Shown piece after piece: positions 9,101 through 17,181 of a stretch of 57,432 nt of DNA (its first letter is position 1; each line of letters opens with the position of its first letter). The position numbers were made by a program, and so were the translations under genes. The notes under the pieces were generated by a model that saw nothing but the letters and a program-made list of their open reading frames with translations, was not told the DNA's origin and did no database searches. The stretch is taken from the NCBI GenBank assembly GCA_022825745.1, contig JAJDWF010000118.1:1-57432 (forward strand), given 5' to 3'. The stretch comes from Dehalococcoidia bacterium. Lineage in GTDB: Bacteria > Chloroflexota > Dehalococcoidia > Lucifugimonadales > UBA3495.

Positions 9101-9813
9101 AGATCCACGCCGTCGGCCTGAACCTGTACTCCGAGTTACTGGCCCAGGCCGTCCAGGAACTCGATGACGAGGACTCCGGCGGCGCTTCAACCGAAACTGC
9201 CCCGCCGCCTCGCATCGACCTGCCCGTGCCGGCTGCGATTCCCACCGACTACATCGCCCACCTGCCGGCGCGCCTGGCCTTCTACCAGCGCCTTTCCAAC
9301 ATCACCGACCGCGAGCACATCCCAACCGTCCGAGCCGACATGCAGGACCGCTTCGGCCCATTGCCTCCCATGGTGGAAAACCTGCTGGCCGTCACCGACC
9401 TCCGCTGCCTGGGCGCAACTGCCGGCGTGGAGTCAATCGTCGGCGGTGGCGACGGCATCGTGACCGTGGTGTTCCGCCAGCCCGTGGGCGACGCCCGGTT
9501 CGCCCTGCAGAACAAGATGGGCACCGGCATCCGCGTGGGCCGGCGCGATATGGAAATCCGCACGTCCGGCGATGCCGACCACGGCCTGGCCCGCATCGCT
9601 CGCGCCCTGCGCCGTGTCGTGTCCTTTGTCGCCGAGATGCAGGAGGCTCTCGCCGCTGCCAACACCGCCTCATCCGCCGCCGACAACTCCCCATACGCTC
9701 ATGGTGAGCCTGTCGAACCACCGCCCGTTCCGGAAAACGGCAGCTCCGCTAAGCCTCCTCGTTCCCGCTCTCGCCGGCGTCGGCGTCAGCCGCAAGGGGT
9801 TGCCGCTGATTGA
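6121..9813 (+). CDS. mfd: Transcription-repair coupling factor Mfd
   Basis: Mfd pushes RNA polymerase stalled at DNA lesions off the template and recruits UvrA. The 1230-residue product has the full layout: an N-terminal UvrB-like module, an RNA polymerase-interacting domain near residues 500-570 (PGSYVVHIDHGVARFVG), a RecG-like translocase with Walker A GDVGYGKTEVALRA near 655 and DEEHRFG near 756, the SAT-PIPRT motif and QLRGRVGRG, and a C-terminal TRCF domain. The last 40 or so residues form a disordered basic tail (SRSRRRRRQPQ) containing a repeat-derived peptide. The final 65 bp overlap the opposite-strand lipoprotein gene. No strong ribosome-binding site precedes the ATG. uvrB lies 15 kb downstream. 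Confidence 0.96.
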   Translation: MALTGLLSLLGAQPWLQRHLRNLNAPNARATLTIHSDHQPLYLSALWQLRQRPVVVIAPRLDDARRLHDQLLAYLGDAAPVYLLPEPEVLPFERLSVDSRTGNQRLAALASLAAAREAGDDAPPPLVVASVSSALRLTIPPALALGRHPSFDNTGSLTRGQRIRSLDNTLAAWVQLGYRREPQVDTPGSFSLRGGILDVFPPNADLPYRIELWDDEIDTIRRFDPGTQRSISDADSLSVIAAGEQLTDLCDPAVFDQRRSRIDLSPCSGPSVARFQEELGNLLTDPNPEVLSFYNGLLNSHTLADYIPDDAILVLDRPARLAGEAEEQEARYEQQRANRQGRGELPYGFPSPAADWATVRGQLEQSGVATVGILRWGTDEDSRLVDTLPDTLAGLPAFTDDTAARISDDGAVVAVTQHAGRLGELLEEAGVSSSIVEDLPARPRAGRVYLMHGALRKGWQVGAGGNAPPVAVYSDAELFGTVKQRSYRPPSTRRDLGDAVSLTDLTPGSYVVHIDHGVARFVGTTHLESTDDDREYLVLEYADDDRLYVPTEQLDRLGAYVAATDHAPTLTRLGGGEWQRIKDRAGSAAREIAAELIRLYATRETVAGHRFGPDAAWQRDLEDSFPYVETPDQLRAADEVKTDMEASKPMDRLICGDVGYGKTEVALRAAFKAVNEGMQVAVLVPTTVLAQQHYATFSERLAPYPVKVEVLSRFRTHGEQAEVVEAAKSGAVDIVIGTHRILQKDVGFNNLGLVIVDEEHRFGVAHKERLKQMRAEVDVLTLTATPIPRTLHMALAGVRDMSVIHTPPEERLPVKTFVSEDSADLVREAILRELERDGQVFFLHNRVRTIQHVTEELQKLVPEARFIIGHGQMPESELEDVMVAFSNREADVLVCTTIIESGLDMPNVNTIIIDRADRFGLAQLYQLRGRVGRGDHRAYAYLLLPDNHEITETASRRIHAILEANELGSGFRIAMRDLEIRGAGNLLGADQSGQIHAVGLNLYSELLAQAVQELDDEDSGGASTETAPPPRIDLPVPAAIPTDYIAHLPARLAFYQRLSNITDREHIPTVRADMQDRFGPLPPMVENLLAVTDLRCLGATAGVESIVGGGDGIVTVVFRQPVGDARFALQNKMGTGIRVGRRDMEIRTSGDADHGLARIARALRRVVSFVAEMQEALAAANTASSAADNSPYAHGEPVEPPPVPENGSSAKPPRSRSRRRRRQPQGVAAD
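9698..9720 (+). repeat. Dispersed short repeat inside the mfd 3' end
   Basis: ctcatggtgagcctgtcgaa reads on the other strand as the widespread TTCGACAGGCTCA-x-x-ATGAGCG repeat. It is in frame and encodes the AHGEPVEPP part of the Mfd tail. A relative lies inside recG at 31595-31619. Confidence 0.6.
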
Positions 9814-11371
9814 CGCCATCGTTGCGCCCGGTGCTGTTCCGACGCAGCCGGCGTACCGCAAAGACGGCCCCGGCCGCGGCTCCCGCGACTACCACAACTC
9901 CCACAATCACCGCGACGGCGATCCAGGCCGCTTCCGAGCTGTCCCCGGTGTACACGTTAACCGTCAGCCGCGCGTTGGGCGCAGCGTCCGCCGGACCCTG
10001 ACCTACCGAGTGGAATTCCCAATTCTCGGCATCGCCCAGCGTCGTGCCAAAGTCCATGACGTTCCGCAGGTCAGACGCCCGGACAATCAACTCCATGTGG
10101 ACGTTCTCACTCTCGCCGTTATCCCAGCGCGATTCGTTCCAGCTCTCCGCGTAGCCGCCCAGGGATTCCGCGCGGGCGCGAATTTCGCCCGCCACCGCGA
10201 TGGGTTCCGCCGCCGACAGCGACAGCGATGCCGCGGAGTCAACGTTGGAGCGAATGGTCAGCGACAACCTGGCGTTCGGGGTATCCCCAACCGGCGCGGG
10301 ACCCACCGAATTCAGCCGGCGCTCCGACGGCTCGCCCAGGGTCGCGGCGTAGTCCATCAAACCGGCCAGGTCCACCGGCTTCACAAACGCCGCCAGCTCC
10401 ACTACCTGCCCGCGCCCTTCCTGGTACTCGCGCTGCCCTCCGACGTAACCGTTCAAAGACTCCACCTGTCCGGCGATGGCGTCGGCCGTAGCCCCCGGGT
10501 CGCCAACCGCCAGCGTCAACGACCCGTTGGGCGGGTCGCTGGCGAACCGGCCCGGCAGGTGCAGGTTGACCCGGATCAGTGACGCCGCCACCCGGTTCTC
10601 CAGGTTCCGCTGCGCCGCCGCCACGCTCTCGATGTCCGCCCGCACTTCGGAGATGCGACGCTCAATGTCAATCACGTCCTCCACCGTCGCCGCGTTCTCC
10701 AGCAGCACGATCAGCCGCTCCTCCTGTACCTTCCACGCCTCCATCCGCGCCTCGTTGTCGATCAGCCGGTCGGTAACATCCGTTGACGACACCCCCTCGT
10801 CGGTGACGCGCCCCAACGCCCGCAGGGTCTGCATCGCGTCGTCGAACCGGTCCGCCGGCACCCGCACGTTGATGTTCGCAGTGCGATAACCCGCCTCACC
10901 GACAATATCCGCCGACTCAACCCAGCCGCCTCTTTGCGCCGCTATCGTCTCAACCTGCCGCACCATGCTGTCGATTTCGTTCACTTCCAGGCTGACCCAC
11001 GCCTCCACGATCAGCTGCCGCCCGCTCTGCTGCTGCAACGAGCTGGACTCGCTGGCGCCGTCGGCCCCGGCGGGCCCGGGGGCGCCCGGCGGCCCGGCGG
11101 AGCTTTCCGACTCTTGAACGGCCATCGCTGCCGCAGGTATCGATGTCGGCGCGGCCTGTGGTTGCGCCGGTGCTTGCATCTGCGCTGCTGGCCCTTGTGC
11201 CCCGGCTGCCCCTGGTGGCCCGGAAGAATGCACCTCTTGCACCGCCAGGTCAGACGAGGGGAAGGATGCCGGCGCCGACTCCAAGGAATCGCCGCAACTC
11301 AAAGCTATCGCCATCAGCCCGATAGTCAACAAAACCACCGGCAGCACCCGTCGCCATCTTCCAGTTCGCAT
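9749..11371 (-). CDS. DUF4349-type lipoprotein with C-terminal membrane segment
   Basis: A 540-residue envelope protein. The N-terminal signal peptide ends in a lipobox-like ALSC (Cys about 26), so it is probably a lipoprotein. Next come a low-complexity region with two short collagen-like GPPGAAGAQGP/GPPGAPGPAG stretches, a DUF4349-like region (RQLIVEAWVSLEVNEIDSMV, then VRVPADRFDDAM and a coiled coil ERRISEVRADIESVAAAQRN), and a C-terminal transmembrane helix with a basic tail. Start choice: the ATG at 11392 has GGAGG too close, while the ATG at 11371 has GGGGGA seven bases upstream and yields a cleaner signal peptide. Two later segments of about 90 residues resemble each other (ARLSLTIRSNVD and ARLTVNVYTGDS). 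The role is unknown. Confidence 0.75.
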   Translation of the reverse strand: MRTGRWRRVLPVVLLTIGLMAIALSCGDSLESAPASFPSSDLAVQEVHSSGPPGAAGAQGPAAQMQAPAQPQAAPTSIPAAAMAVQESESSAGPPGAPGPAGADGASESSSLQQQSGRQLIVEAWVSLEVNEIDSMVRQVETIAAQRGGWVESADIVGEAGYRTANINVRVPADRFDDAMQTLRALGRVTDEGVSSTDVTDRLIDNEARMEAWKVQEERLIVLLENAATVEDVIDIERRISEVRADIESVAAAQRNLENRVAASLIRVNLHLPGRFASDPPNGSLTLAVGDPGATADAIAGQVESLNGYVGGQREYQEGRGQVVELAAFVKPVDLAGLMDYAATLGEPSERRLNSVGPAPVGDTPNARLSLTIRSNVDSAASLSLSAAEPIAVAGEIRARAESLGGYAESWNESRWDNGESENVHMELIVRASDLRNVMDFGTTLGDAENWEFHSVGQGPADAAPNARLTVNVYTGDSSEAAWIAVAVIVGVVVVAGAAAGAVFAVRRLRRNSTGRNDGVNQRQPLAADADAGESGNEEA

Positions 11372-11499
11372 TATCAAATCCCCCAACGTCATTACCCTCC
11401 ATACGGATTATACCGCCGACCGGACTCACAACCGCCGTTACCGCGTTCGCGGGAATCAAGCGTCTTGGTCCCTTATTTCAAGGGTAATCGGAGACGGTA

Positions 11500-11508
11500 T
11501 GCTATAAT
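11500..11508 (+). promoter_or_regulatory. Extended -10 promoter for tRNA-Pro
   Basis: TGC-TATAAT, a perfect -10 hexamer with the TGN extension, ends 12 bp before the tRNA. Confidence 0.65.
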
Positions 11509-11520
11509 CCAAATCGTAGT

Positions 11521-11596
11521 CGGGGTGTAGCGCAGTGGCTAGCGCGCCACGTTCGGGACGTGGAGGTCGGTGGTTCGAATCCACTCACCCCGACCA
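11521..11596 (+). tRNA. tRNA-Pro (anticodon CGG)
   Basis: Cloverleaf: acceptor CGGGGTG/CACCCCG, anticodon stem CCACG/CGTGG with loop TTCGGGA (anticodon CGG), T arm GGTGG-TTCGAAT-CCACT, discriminator A and an encoded CCA (11594-11596). Confidence 0.95.
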
Positions 11597-11622
11597 TTGC
11601 TATGCCCACACGGAGGGATAGC

Positions 11623-13227
11623 ATGACGCGTCGCAGTTTCTGGGCCTGGGGCAACGAGGATCGGGAGCCAACGTCGGCGGATTACGCCGCAATGGCCCAG
11701 CGAATCCACCAACGTTACGGCGTCGCGCTGGACGCGCCCCGGCCTCCCACCGACGCCGACCTGAACCTGCGCGCGCCCCGCATCCTGCCCCATCCGCTGG
11801 TCGCCGATTTCTGCTCCACCGACGACCACGACCGCGCCGCCCATACCTACGGGCGCAGCTTCCGGGACCGTATCCGGGCGTTCGACTGCCGGTTCCCCAA
11901 CCCGCCGGACGTCATCGCCTACCCGCGCAATGAGTCCGAACTGACCACCGTTCTGGACTGGTGCTCCAACTCCAACATCGTCGCCATACCCTACGGCGGC
12001 GGCAGCACCGTCGTCGCCGGCGTGGAGCCGCCGGAGGCCGACGCGGTGGTCACCATCGACCTCACCCGTCTCGACCAGGTGCTGGAGATTGATGACACCT
12101 CTCGCGCCGCTCGCATCCAGGCCGGCGTGCTGGGGCCGGCGTTGGAGGCGCAGTTGCGTCCCCATGGGTACACCCTGCGCCACTTCCCCCAGAGCTTCGA
12201 GTTCTCCACCCTGGGCGGCTGGATCGCCACCCGCAGCGGCGGTCACTATGCCACCAACCACACCCACATCGACGACTTCGTGGAATCCGTCCGCATGGTT
12301 ACGCCGTCGGGCGTGTGGGAATCCCGCCGGCTCCCCGGCAGCGGCGCCGGCCCGTCGCCCGACCGCATGGTCATCGGCAGCGAGGGCATCCTGGGCGTCA
12401 TCACCGAGGCGTGGATGCGAATCCAGGCCCGGCCCCGTTACCGCGCCTCCGCCGGCGTCGTGTTCGACGGCATGGCCGCCGCATCCGAAGGCGCGCGCCT
12501 CATCGCCCAGGCCAAGCAGTGGCCGGCCAACCTGCGGATGCTCGACCCGGGCGAGGCCCAGGACTTCGCCGGACTGGATGGTCAACAGGCGTTGCTCATC
12601 ATAGGGTTTGAGGCCGCCGAACTGCCCCAGGGCGAGAACATCCGCCAGGCCGTCGCCATCGCCCGCGATGCTGGCGGCTCCATCGACGAGGACGCCATCG
12701 TCATCGCCGACGCCGCCGAGCGGTCCGACTCGACGGCGGGACGGCAGGGCGCGGTTGGCAACTGGCGCAACTCGTTCATCAACGCACCGTACGAGCGCAA
12801 CGCCACCATCGGCTTCGGCATCGTCGCCGAGACCCTGGAAACGTCCATAACCTGGGAACGCTGGCCGGCCATGGACGAGATGGTTCGCTCCGCATTGCAG
12901 GACGCGCTGCAACGAACCTGCGGAGGCGGCCGCGTGTCCTGCCGGTTCACCCACGTCTATCCCGACGGCCCCGCTCCCTACTACACCTTCGAAGGCTTGG
13001 GCCAAGTCGGTGGTGAACTGGAAGCCCACGCCGAAATCAAGCAGGCCGCGTCCGACGCCGTGATGGCCGCCGGCGGCACCATCACCCACCACCACGCCGT
13101 GGGTCGCGCCCATCGTCCCTGGTACGACGGCCAGCGTCCCGACCCCTTCGCCGAAGCGCTGCGCTCCGTCAAGAAAGCCCTTGACCCCAACAGCATCCTC
13201 AACCCCGGCGTCCTCATCGACCCCTAA
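11623..13227 (+). CDS. FAD-binding oxidase, alkyldihydroxyacetonephosphate synthase-like
   Basis: A 534-residue cytosolic flavoprotein of the VAO/PCMH family. The FAD-binding domain shows PPDVIAYPRNESELTTVLDW, YGGGSTVVAGV and SFEFSTLGGWIATRSGG. The C-terminal cap domain carries THHHAVGRAHRPW near residue 490, the His-rich motif typical of AGPS-type enzymes, and the end DPNSILNPGVL matches the family. The substrate cannot be read from sequence; the AGPS likeness suggests an alkyl-ether lipid or 2-hydroxyacid-type reaction. The ATG at 11623 has GGAGGG five bases upstream; an in-frame extension would start inside the tRNA. It is followed 25 bp later by the alcohol dehydrogenase and probably cotranscribed. 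Confidence 0.88.
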   Translation: MTRRSFWAWGNEDREPTSADYAAMAQRIHQRYGVALDAPRPPTDADLNLRAPRILPHPLVADFCSTDDHDRAAHTYGRSFRDRIRAFDCRFPNPPDVIAYPRNESELTTVLDWCSNSNIVAIPYGGGSTVVAGVEPPEADAVVTIDLTRLDQVLEIDDTSRAARIQAGVLGPALEAQLRPHGYTLRHFPQSFEFSTLGGWIATRSGGHYATNHTHIDDFVESVRMVTPSGVWESRRLPGSGAGPSPDRMVIGSEGILGVITEAWMRIQARPRYRASAGVVFDGMAAASEGARLIAQAKQWPANLRMLDPGEAQDFAGLDGQQALLIIGFEAAELPQGENIRQAVAIARDAGGSIDEDAIVIADAAERSDSTAGRQGAVGNWRNSFINAPYERNATIGFGIVAETLETSITWERWPAMDEMVRSALQDALQRTCGGGRVSCRFTHVYPDGPAPYYTFEGLGQVGGELEAHAEIKQAASDAVMAAGGTITHHHAVGRAHRPWYDGQRPDPFAEALRSVKKALDPNSILNPGVLIDP

Positions 13228-13252
13228 ACCTGAAAACCGGAGGGATACCAAT

Positions 13253-14281
13253 ATGCGAGGCGTAGTTTTCACCGGAGATCGAGAGGTAGAAATCCGCACC
13301 CTGCCGGACCCGCATCCCGGCCCCGGCGAGGTGGTGATCCAGATGAAGGCATCGGGGCTGTGCGGCAGCGACCTGCGACACTACCGCGCGCCCAAGGCCG
13401 AGCGCGGCGACCCGGCCAACCTGAAAGTAGCCGGCCATGAGCCCTGCGGCGTCATCGCCGAAATTGGCTCCGGCGTTACGGAAGTGGCGGTGGGCGATAG
13501 TGTGATGATGCACCACTACACCGGCTGCCGCGCCTGCACCATGTGTCGCATCGGCTACACGCAGATGTGCCTGAACGGTTCAACCGTGTACGGCACCGGC
13601 GCCAACGGCGGCCACGAGGACTACCTGATCTGCCCCGCCTACACCTGCGTCAAGATGCCCGACGGCCTGGACTTTGACGAGGGATCGGCCTGCGCCTGCG
13701 GCACCGGCACGGCGTTCCACGCGCTGAAGCGCTTGGACCTGGCCGGCGACGACACCATCGCCATCTTCGGACAGGGTCCCGTGGGCGCCAGCGGCACCAT
13801 GTTCGCCAAGGCCATGGGCGCCCGCGTCCTCGCCGTGGACGTGGACTCGGAACGGCTGGACTTGGCCCAGCGTCTCGGCGCCGACGTCTGCATCGACGCC
13901 AGCAACCAGAACCCGGTGGAGGCCATCCGCGAACTGACCCACGGCGAGGGGACGCCGGCCGCCCTGGACTGCACCGGCCGGCCCGAGGCCCGGATCAACG
14001 CCGTCGATTCCGCCATGCTGTGGGGCCGCGTGTGCTTCGTTGGTGAGGGCAATACCACCACCTTCGACGTCAGCCCCCAGATCATCCACAAGCAGTTGAC
14101 CATCGTCGGCTCGTGGACGTTCAGCCTGAATGGGCTGGAAGAGGTGGCCCGGTTCGTGGTTGACCGGCAGGTGCCGCTCAAGGAGCTTTTCACCCACCGG
14201 TACACGCTGGACGATGCGGACGCCGCCTACAAGCTGTTCGACGCCGGCGGCACCGGCAAGGTGTGTTTCACCTGGGATTAG
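13253..14281 (+). CDS. Zinc-dependent alcohol dehydrogenase (MDR family)
   Basis: A 342-residue medium-chain dehydrogenase. The N-terminal GroES-like domain has the catalytic zinc ligands in GLCGSD and GHEPCG, and the structural zinc site is a complete C-x2-C-x2-C-x7-C in GCRACTMCRIGYTQMC. The Rossmann domain shows IFGQGPVGASGTMFAKAMGARVLAVD, where the aspartate after the second strand suggests NAD(H) preference. GGAGGG lies eight bases before the ATG at 13253. Probably cotranscribed with the FAD oxidase. Substrate unknown; the family includes threonine and polyol dehydrogenases. Confidence 0.92.
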   Translation: MRGVVFTGDREVEIRTLPDPHPGPGEVVIQMKASGLCGSDLRHYRAPKAERGDPANLKVAGHEPCGVIAEIGSGVTEVAVGDSVMMHHYTGCRACTMCRIGYTQMCLNGSTVYGTGANGGHEDYLICPAYTCVKMPDGLDFDEGSACACGTGTAFHALKRLDLAGDDTIAIFGQGPVGASGTMFAKAMGARVLAVDVDSERLDLAQRLGADVCIDASNQNPVEAIRELTHGEGTPAALDCTGRPEARINAVDSAMLWGRVCFVGEGNTTTFDVSPQIIHKQLTIVGSWTFSLNGLEEVARFVVDRQVPLKELFTHRYTLDDADAAYKLFDAGGTGKVCFTWD

Positions 14282-14307
14282 GGTCCCCGGCAAGCGCCAA
14301 ACGCTGC

Positions 14308-15354
14308 CTAGGCGGTCAGCTTGGGCAGCACCTTCTTGTTGAACAGCCTGAGCGACGCGGTTTGCATGTCGTCGGGCATCAGGTTGCCGTAGTTGATTTC
14401 GTAGATGAGCTGATCTAGGCCCAGGTTTTCTTCCAGTTCGGCCAGGCGCTCGGTCACCGCATCCGGCGTGCCGTACACCACCTTGTCCCGCAGCCAGTCG
14501 TCGTAGTCCATGCCCAGGATGATGCGGCTCTGCTCGCCCCAGTCGCCGGTGGTGCCGGCGCGGCCGGCGTAGGAGCCGACCCGCTCGCCCAGGCGGGTTA
14601 TCGAGTTCATGGCCGACTCCATCGGATTGCGGTACGCCGCCTCTGCATCCTCGTTGACGTAGATAGGCACCCGCAGTCCGACCTTGCCATCGCCGGGATG
14701 GCCCGCCGCTTTCCAGGCGGCGCGATATTCGGACATCGGCCCCGCCAGATCGTCCAGCGTGAATACGCGGGACGGGTTAACGATGAGGGGGTAGCCCATG
14801 GCTCCGATGATGGGAAAACTCTCGGCGGAGGTTACGCCGACGGTGATCGGTGGGTGAGGCTGCTGGTACGGCCTCGGCGTGACCGTCAGTTCGTCGCAGG
14901 AATAATGCTCCCCATGGAATGAGAAAGTTTCCTCAGTCCAGGCCGTCTTGACGATCTCAAGGAATTCGTCGAAACGGCTGCGGCTCTCCTCAAAGGTGAC
15001 GTTGAACCCCTCGTGGACGTTGGGGAAAGTGCCCCGACCCACGCCCAGCTCAACCCGCCCGTCGCTGATGTGGTCCAGGGTGGCCATCTCCTCGGCAACC
15101 CGTATCGGATGGCCCAACGGCAGGCAGTACACGGCCGTCCCGATGCGCATCGTGTGGGTCTTGGCGGCGATGGCAGTGGCGATCATCACCGGCGACGCCA
15201 GCACCCGCTCCATGTTGAAGTGGTACTCGGCCAGCCAGACGGAAGCCACCCCCAGGTCTTCGGCTTCCTGCACCAGCCGGAACGACTGGGTGAAAGCGTC
15301 GTGATGGTCGCCGTCGATGGGGCGGGGAAATTCAAGGAACAGTCCGTATTCCAT
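14308..15354 (-). CDS. Luciferase-like flavin monooxygenase (LLM class)
   Basis: A 348-residue TIM-barrel monooxygenase using FMN or F420. Signature segments are VASVWLAEYHF near residue 35, the MRIGTAVYCLPLGHPIRVAEE strand-helix, SDGRVELGVGRG, and the ITVGVTSAESFPIIGAMGYP flavin-phosphate region. AGGAG sits seven bases before the ATG at 15354. It is transcribed toward the alcohol dehydrogenase and preceded on its strand by the acyl-CoA ligase. It is one of three such proteins in the window; substrate unknown, with oxidation of recalcitrant organics a plausible role given the expansion of this family in SAR202 bacteria. Confidence 0.9.
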   Translation of the reverse strand: MEYGLFLEFPRPIDGDHHDAFTQSFRLVQEAEDLGVASVWLAEYHFNMERVLASPVMIATAIAAKTHTMRIGTAVYCLPLGHPIRVAEEMATLDHISDGRVELGVGRGTFPNVHEGFNVTFEESRSRFDEFLEIVKTAWTEETFSFHGEHYSCDELTVTPRPYQQPHPPITVGVTSAESFPIIGAMGYPLIVNPSRVFTLDDLAGPMSEYRAAWKAAGHPGDGKVGLRVPIYVNEDAEAAYRNPMESAMNSITRLGERVGSYAGRAGTTGDWGEQSRIILGMDYDDWLRDKVVYGTPDAVTERLAELEENLGLDQLIYEINYGNLMPDDMQTASLRLFNKKVLPKLTA

Positions 15355-15383
15355 ACCTGTTCTCCTTTCGCGATACTCACTTC

Positions 15384-15410
15384 GTCATTCCCGCGAAAGC
15401 GGGAAACCAG
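15384..15410. repeat. Dispersed palindromic repeat CGTCATTCCCGC-GAAA-GCGGGAA
   Basis: TTCCCGC and GCGGGAA form a 7-bp stem closed by a GAAA tetraloop (15388-15405). This matches a REP-like element common in bacterial intergenic DNA. It lies between two co-oriented genes. A variant occurs at 41890-41942. Confidence 0.75.
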
Positions 15411-15430
15411 TCGTTGCCGGCAGCCGATTG

Positions 15431-17050
15431 CTAAACCTGCGAGCCTTGTATGCGCCGCTCCTGCCCCTCCCACTCTTTGTCGCGCAGGATGTACTTCTGG
15501 ATTTTGCCCGTCGCAGTCTTGGGCAAATCGCCGAACTCGACGCTCTTGGGCGCTTTGAAATGGGCGATGCGGTCCCGGGTGAAGTTGATGATTTCCTCGG
15601 CGCTCACCGCGCCGCCGTCCCGGGGCACCACGAACGCCTTGGGCACCTCGCCCCACCGGTCATCGGGTACGCCGACGACGCATACCTCCAGAACCGATGG
15701 GTGCTCCATGATGACCTTTTCGACTTCCTGGCTGGAAATGTTTTCGCCGCCGGAAATGATGATGTCCTTGGAGCGGTCCTGAAGCTCGATGTAGCCATCG
15801 GGATGCCAGACGGCCAGGTCGCCGGAGTGGAACCAGCCGCCCCGAAAGGCCTCGGCGGTGGCGTCGGGATCATTGTAATAGCCTTTCATCACCGCGTCGC
15901 CCTGCATGACCACCTCGCCCATGGTCTCGGTGTCGCGGGGAACGTCGGCCATGTTCTCATCCACCACGCGCAACCCCGTCCCGTACACCATGAACGGAAC
16001 TCCCTGACGGGCCTTGACGCGGGCCAGTTCGTCGGATGGCAGCGAGTCCCAGTCGGGTTGCGGCGCGGCCACGGTGCAGGGGCCGTAGGTCTCGGTGAGG
16101 CCGTACACGTGGATGATCTGCGCGCCCATGCCTTCGATGGTGCGTATCACCTGCGGAGCCGGCGGCGCGCCGGCGGTCATGATGGTCAGGCCCGACAGGT
16201 CGGCGGACGCCGCTTCCGGCGCGGCGTACAGGCCGGTCAGCACAGTGGGCGCGGCGCACAGGTGGGACACCGATTCCTCCCGAATCAGGCGATACACCTC
16301 GGCCGGGTCCACACGGCGCAGGCACACATGGGTGCCGCCCACGGCGGTGACCGCCCAGGGGAAGCACCACCCGTTGGCGTGGAACATGGGCAGCGTCCAC
16401 AGGTAAATGCTGCGCCAGTTCATGCCCATTTCCATGGCCTCGCCCAGCGCGTTCAGGTAGGCACCGCGCGGCGTGTACTCCACGCCCTTGGGCATGCCCG
16501 TGGTGCCGGAAGTGTAGTTGATGGTAAGGGTGTCGGTTTCTGATGCCGTTCCTGGCAGCGAGGCGAGGGGCTCCACGCCGGCCAGCCACCCTTCGTACTC
16601 CAGGCTGGGAATGTCGCCAGCCAGCGGTACGGTGTCGCGCACCTGCACGTAGGTCTCAACGCCGGGGCAGTCGTCCCGAAGCTGCCGCACTGTATCCGCC
16701 AACTCCGAATCGAATACCAGCGCCTTCGCCCCCGAATGGTTGAGGATGTAGGCAATCTCGCGCGCCGACAGACGTATGTTGAGCGCCACAAGCACCGCGC
16801 CGATGCCCATGGGCGCAAAATTGGCTTCCAGCATGGATGGCAGGTTGGGCAGCAGATACGCCACTCGGTCGCCGGCTCCGACGCCGACGCTTTGCAGCGC
16901 GGCGGCGTGGCGACGCACCCGCTCGTAGAACTGGGCGTAGGTGGTGACGCCGCCGTTGTAGATGCAGGCGGCCTTGTCCGGATAGACGGACGCGCTGCGC
17001 TCCAGGAAGAGCAACGGGCTGAGGTTGGCGGATGTGGCGCTGGTCAACAT
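15431..17050 (-). CDS. Acyl-CoA synthetase (AMP-dependent ligase)
   Basis: A 539-residue ANL-superfamily ligase that activates a carboxylic acid as acyl-AMP and then acyl-CoA. The P-loop is INYTSGTTGMPKGVEYTPRG near residue 180; the adenine-binding motif is HVYGLTETYGPCT, the hinge is GWFHSGDLAVWHPDGYIELQDR, and the adenylation lysine is in PKTATGKIQKY near the C-terminus. These features resemble the medium-chain or fatty-acid/cinnamate branch. The ATG at 17050 has GGAG eight bases upstream. It is divergent from the UGSC gene and just upstream of the luciferase-like monooxygenase, suggesting a catabolic pair. Exact substrate unknown. Confidence 0.92.
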   Translation of the reverse strand: MLTSATSANLSPLLFLERSASVYPDKAACIYNGGVTTYAQFYERVRRHAAALQSVGVGAGDRVAYLLPNLPSMLEANFAPMGIGAVLVALNIRLSAREIAYILNHSGAKALVFDSELADTVRQLRDDCPGVETYVQVRDTVPLAGDIPSLEYEGWLAGVEPLASLPGTASETDTLTINYTSGTTGMPKGVEYTPRGAYLNALGEAMEMGMNWRSIYLWTLPMFHANGWCFPWAVTAVGGTHVCLRRVDPAEVYRLIREESVSHLCAAPTVLTGLYAAPEAASADLSGLTIMTAGAPPAPQVIRTIEGMGAQIIHVYGLTETYGPCTVAAPQPDWDSLPSDELARVKARQGVPFMVYGTGLRVVDENMADVPRDTETMGEVVMQGDAVMKGYYNDPDATAEAFRGGWFHSGDLAVWHPDGYIELQDRSKDIIISGGENISSQEVEKVIMEHPSVLEVCVVGVPDDRWGEVPKAFVVPRDGGAVSAEEIINFTRDRIAHFKAPKSVEFGDLPKTATGKIQKYILRDKEWEGQERRIQGSQV

Positions 17051-17146
17051 GCGACGGTCTCCGAATCACGCTAATTGTCATTGGGTCACGGCGTCATTCT
17101 GTACCGTGCGGCCCGAAATGTCCAGAACGGCGCGTTGTGTGCGGCG

Positions 17147-17155
17147 TGGTATCAT
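17147..17155 (+). promoter_or_regulatory. Extended -10 promoter for the UGSC gene
   Basis: TGG-TATCAT lies 26 bp before the ATG at 17182. No convincing -35 box is seen. Confidence 0.4.
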
Positions 17156-17181
17156 GCCGAAAACATGGAAGAGGTTGCGAG

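Noticed and set aside
11539..13299. 586-codon minus-strand frame over the FAD oxidase and tRNA-Pro
   Set aside because: It runs through the tRNA and is antisense to a clear enzyme gene.
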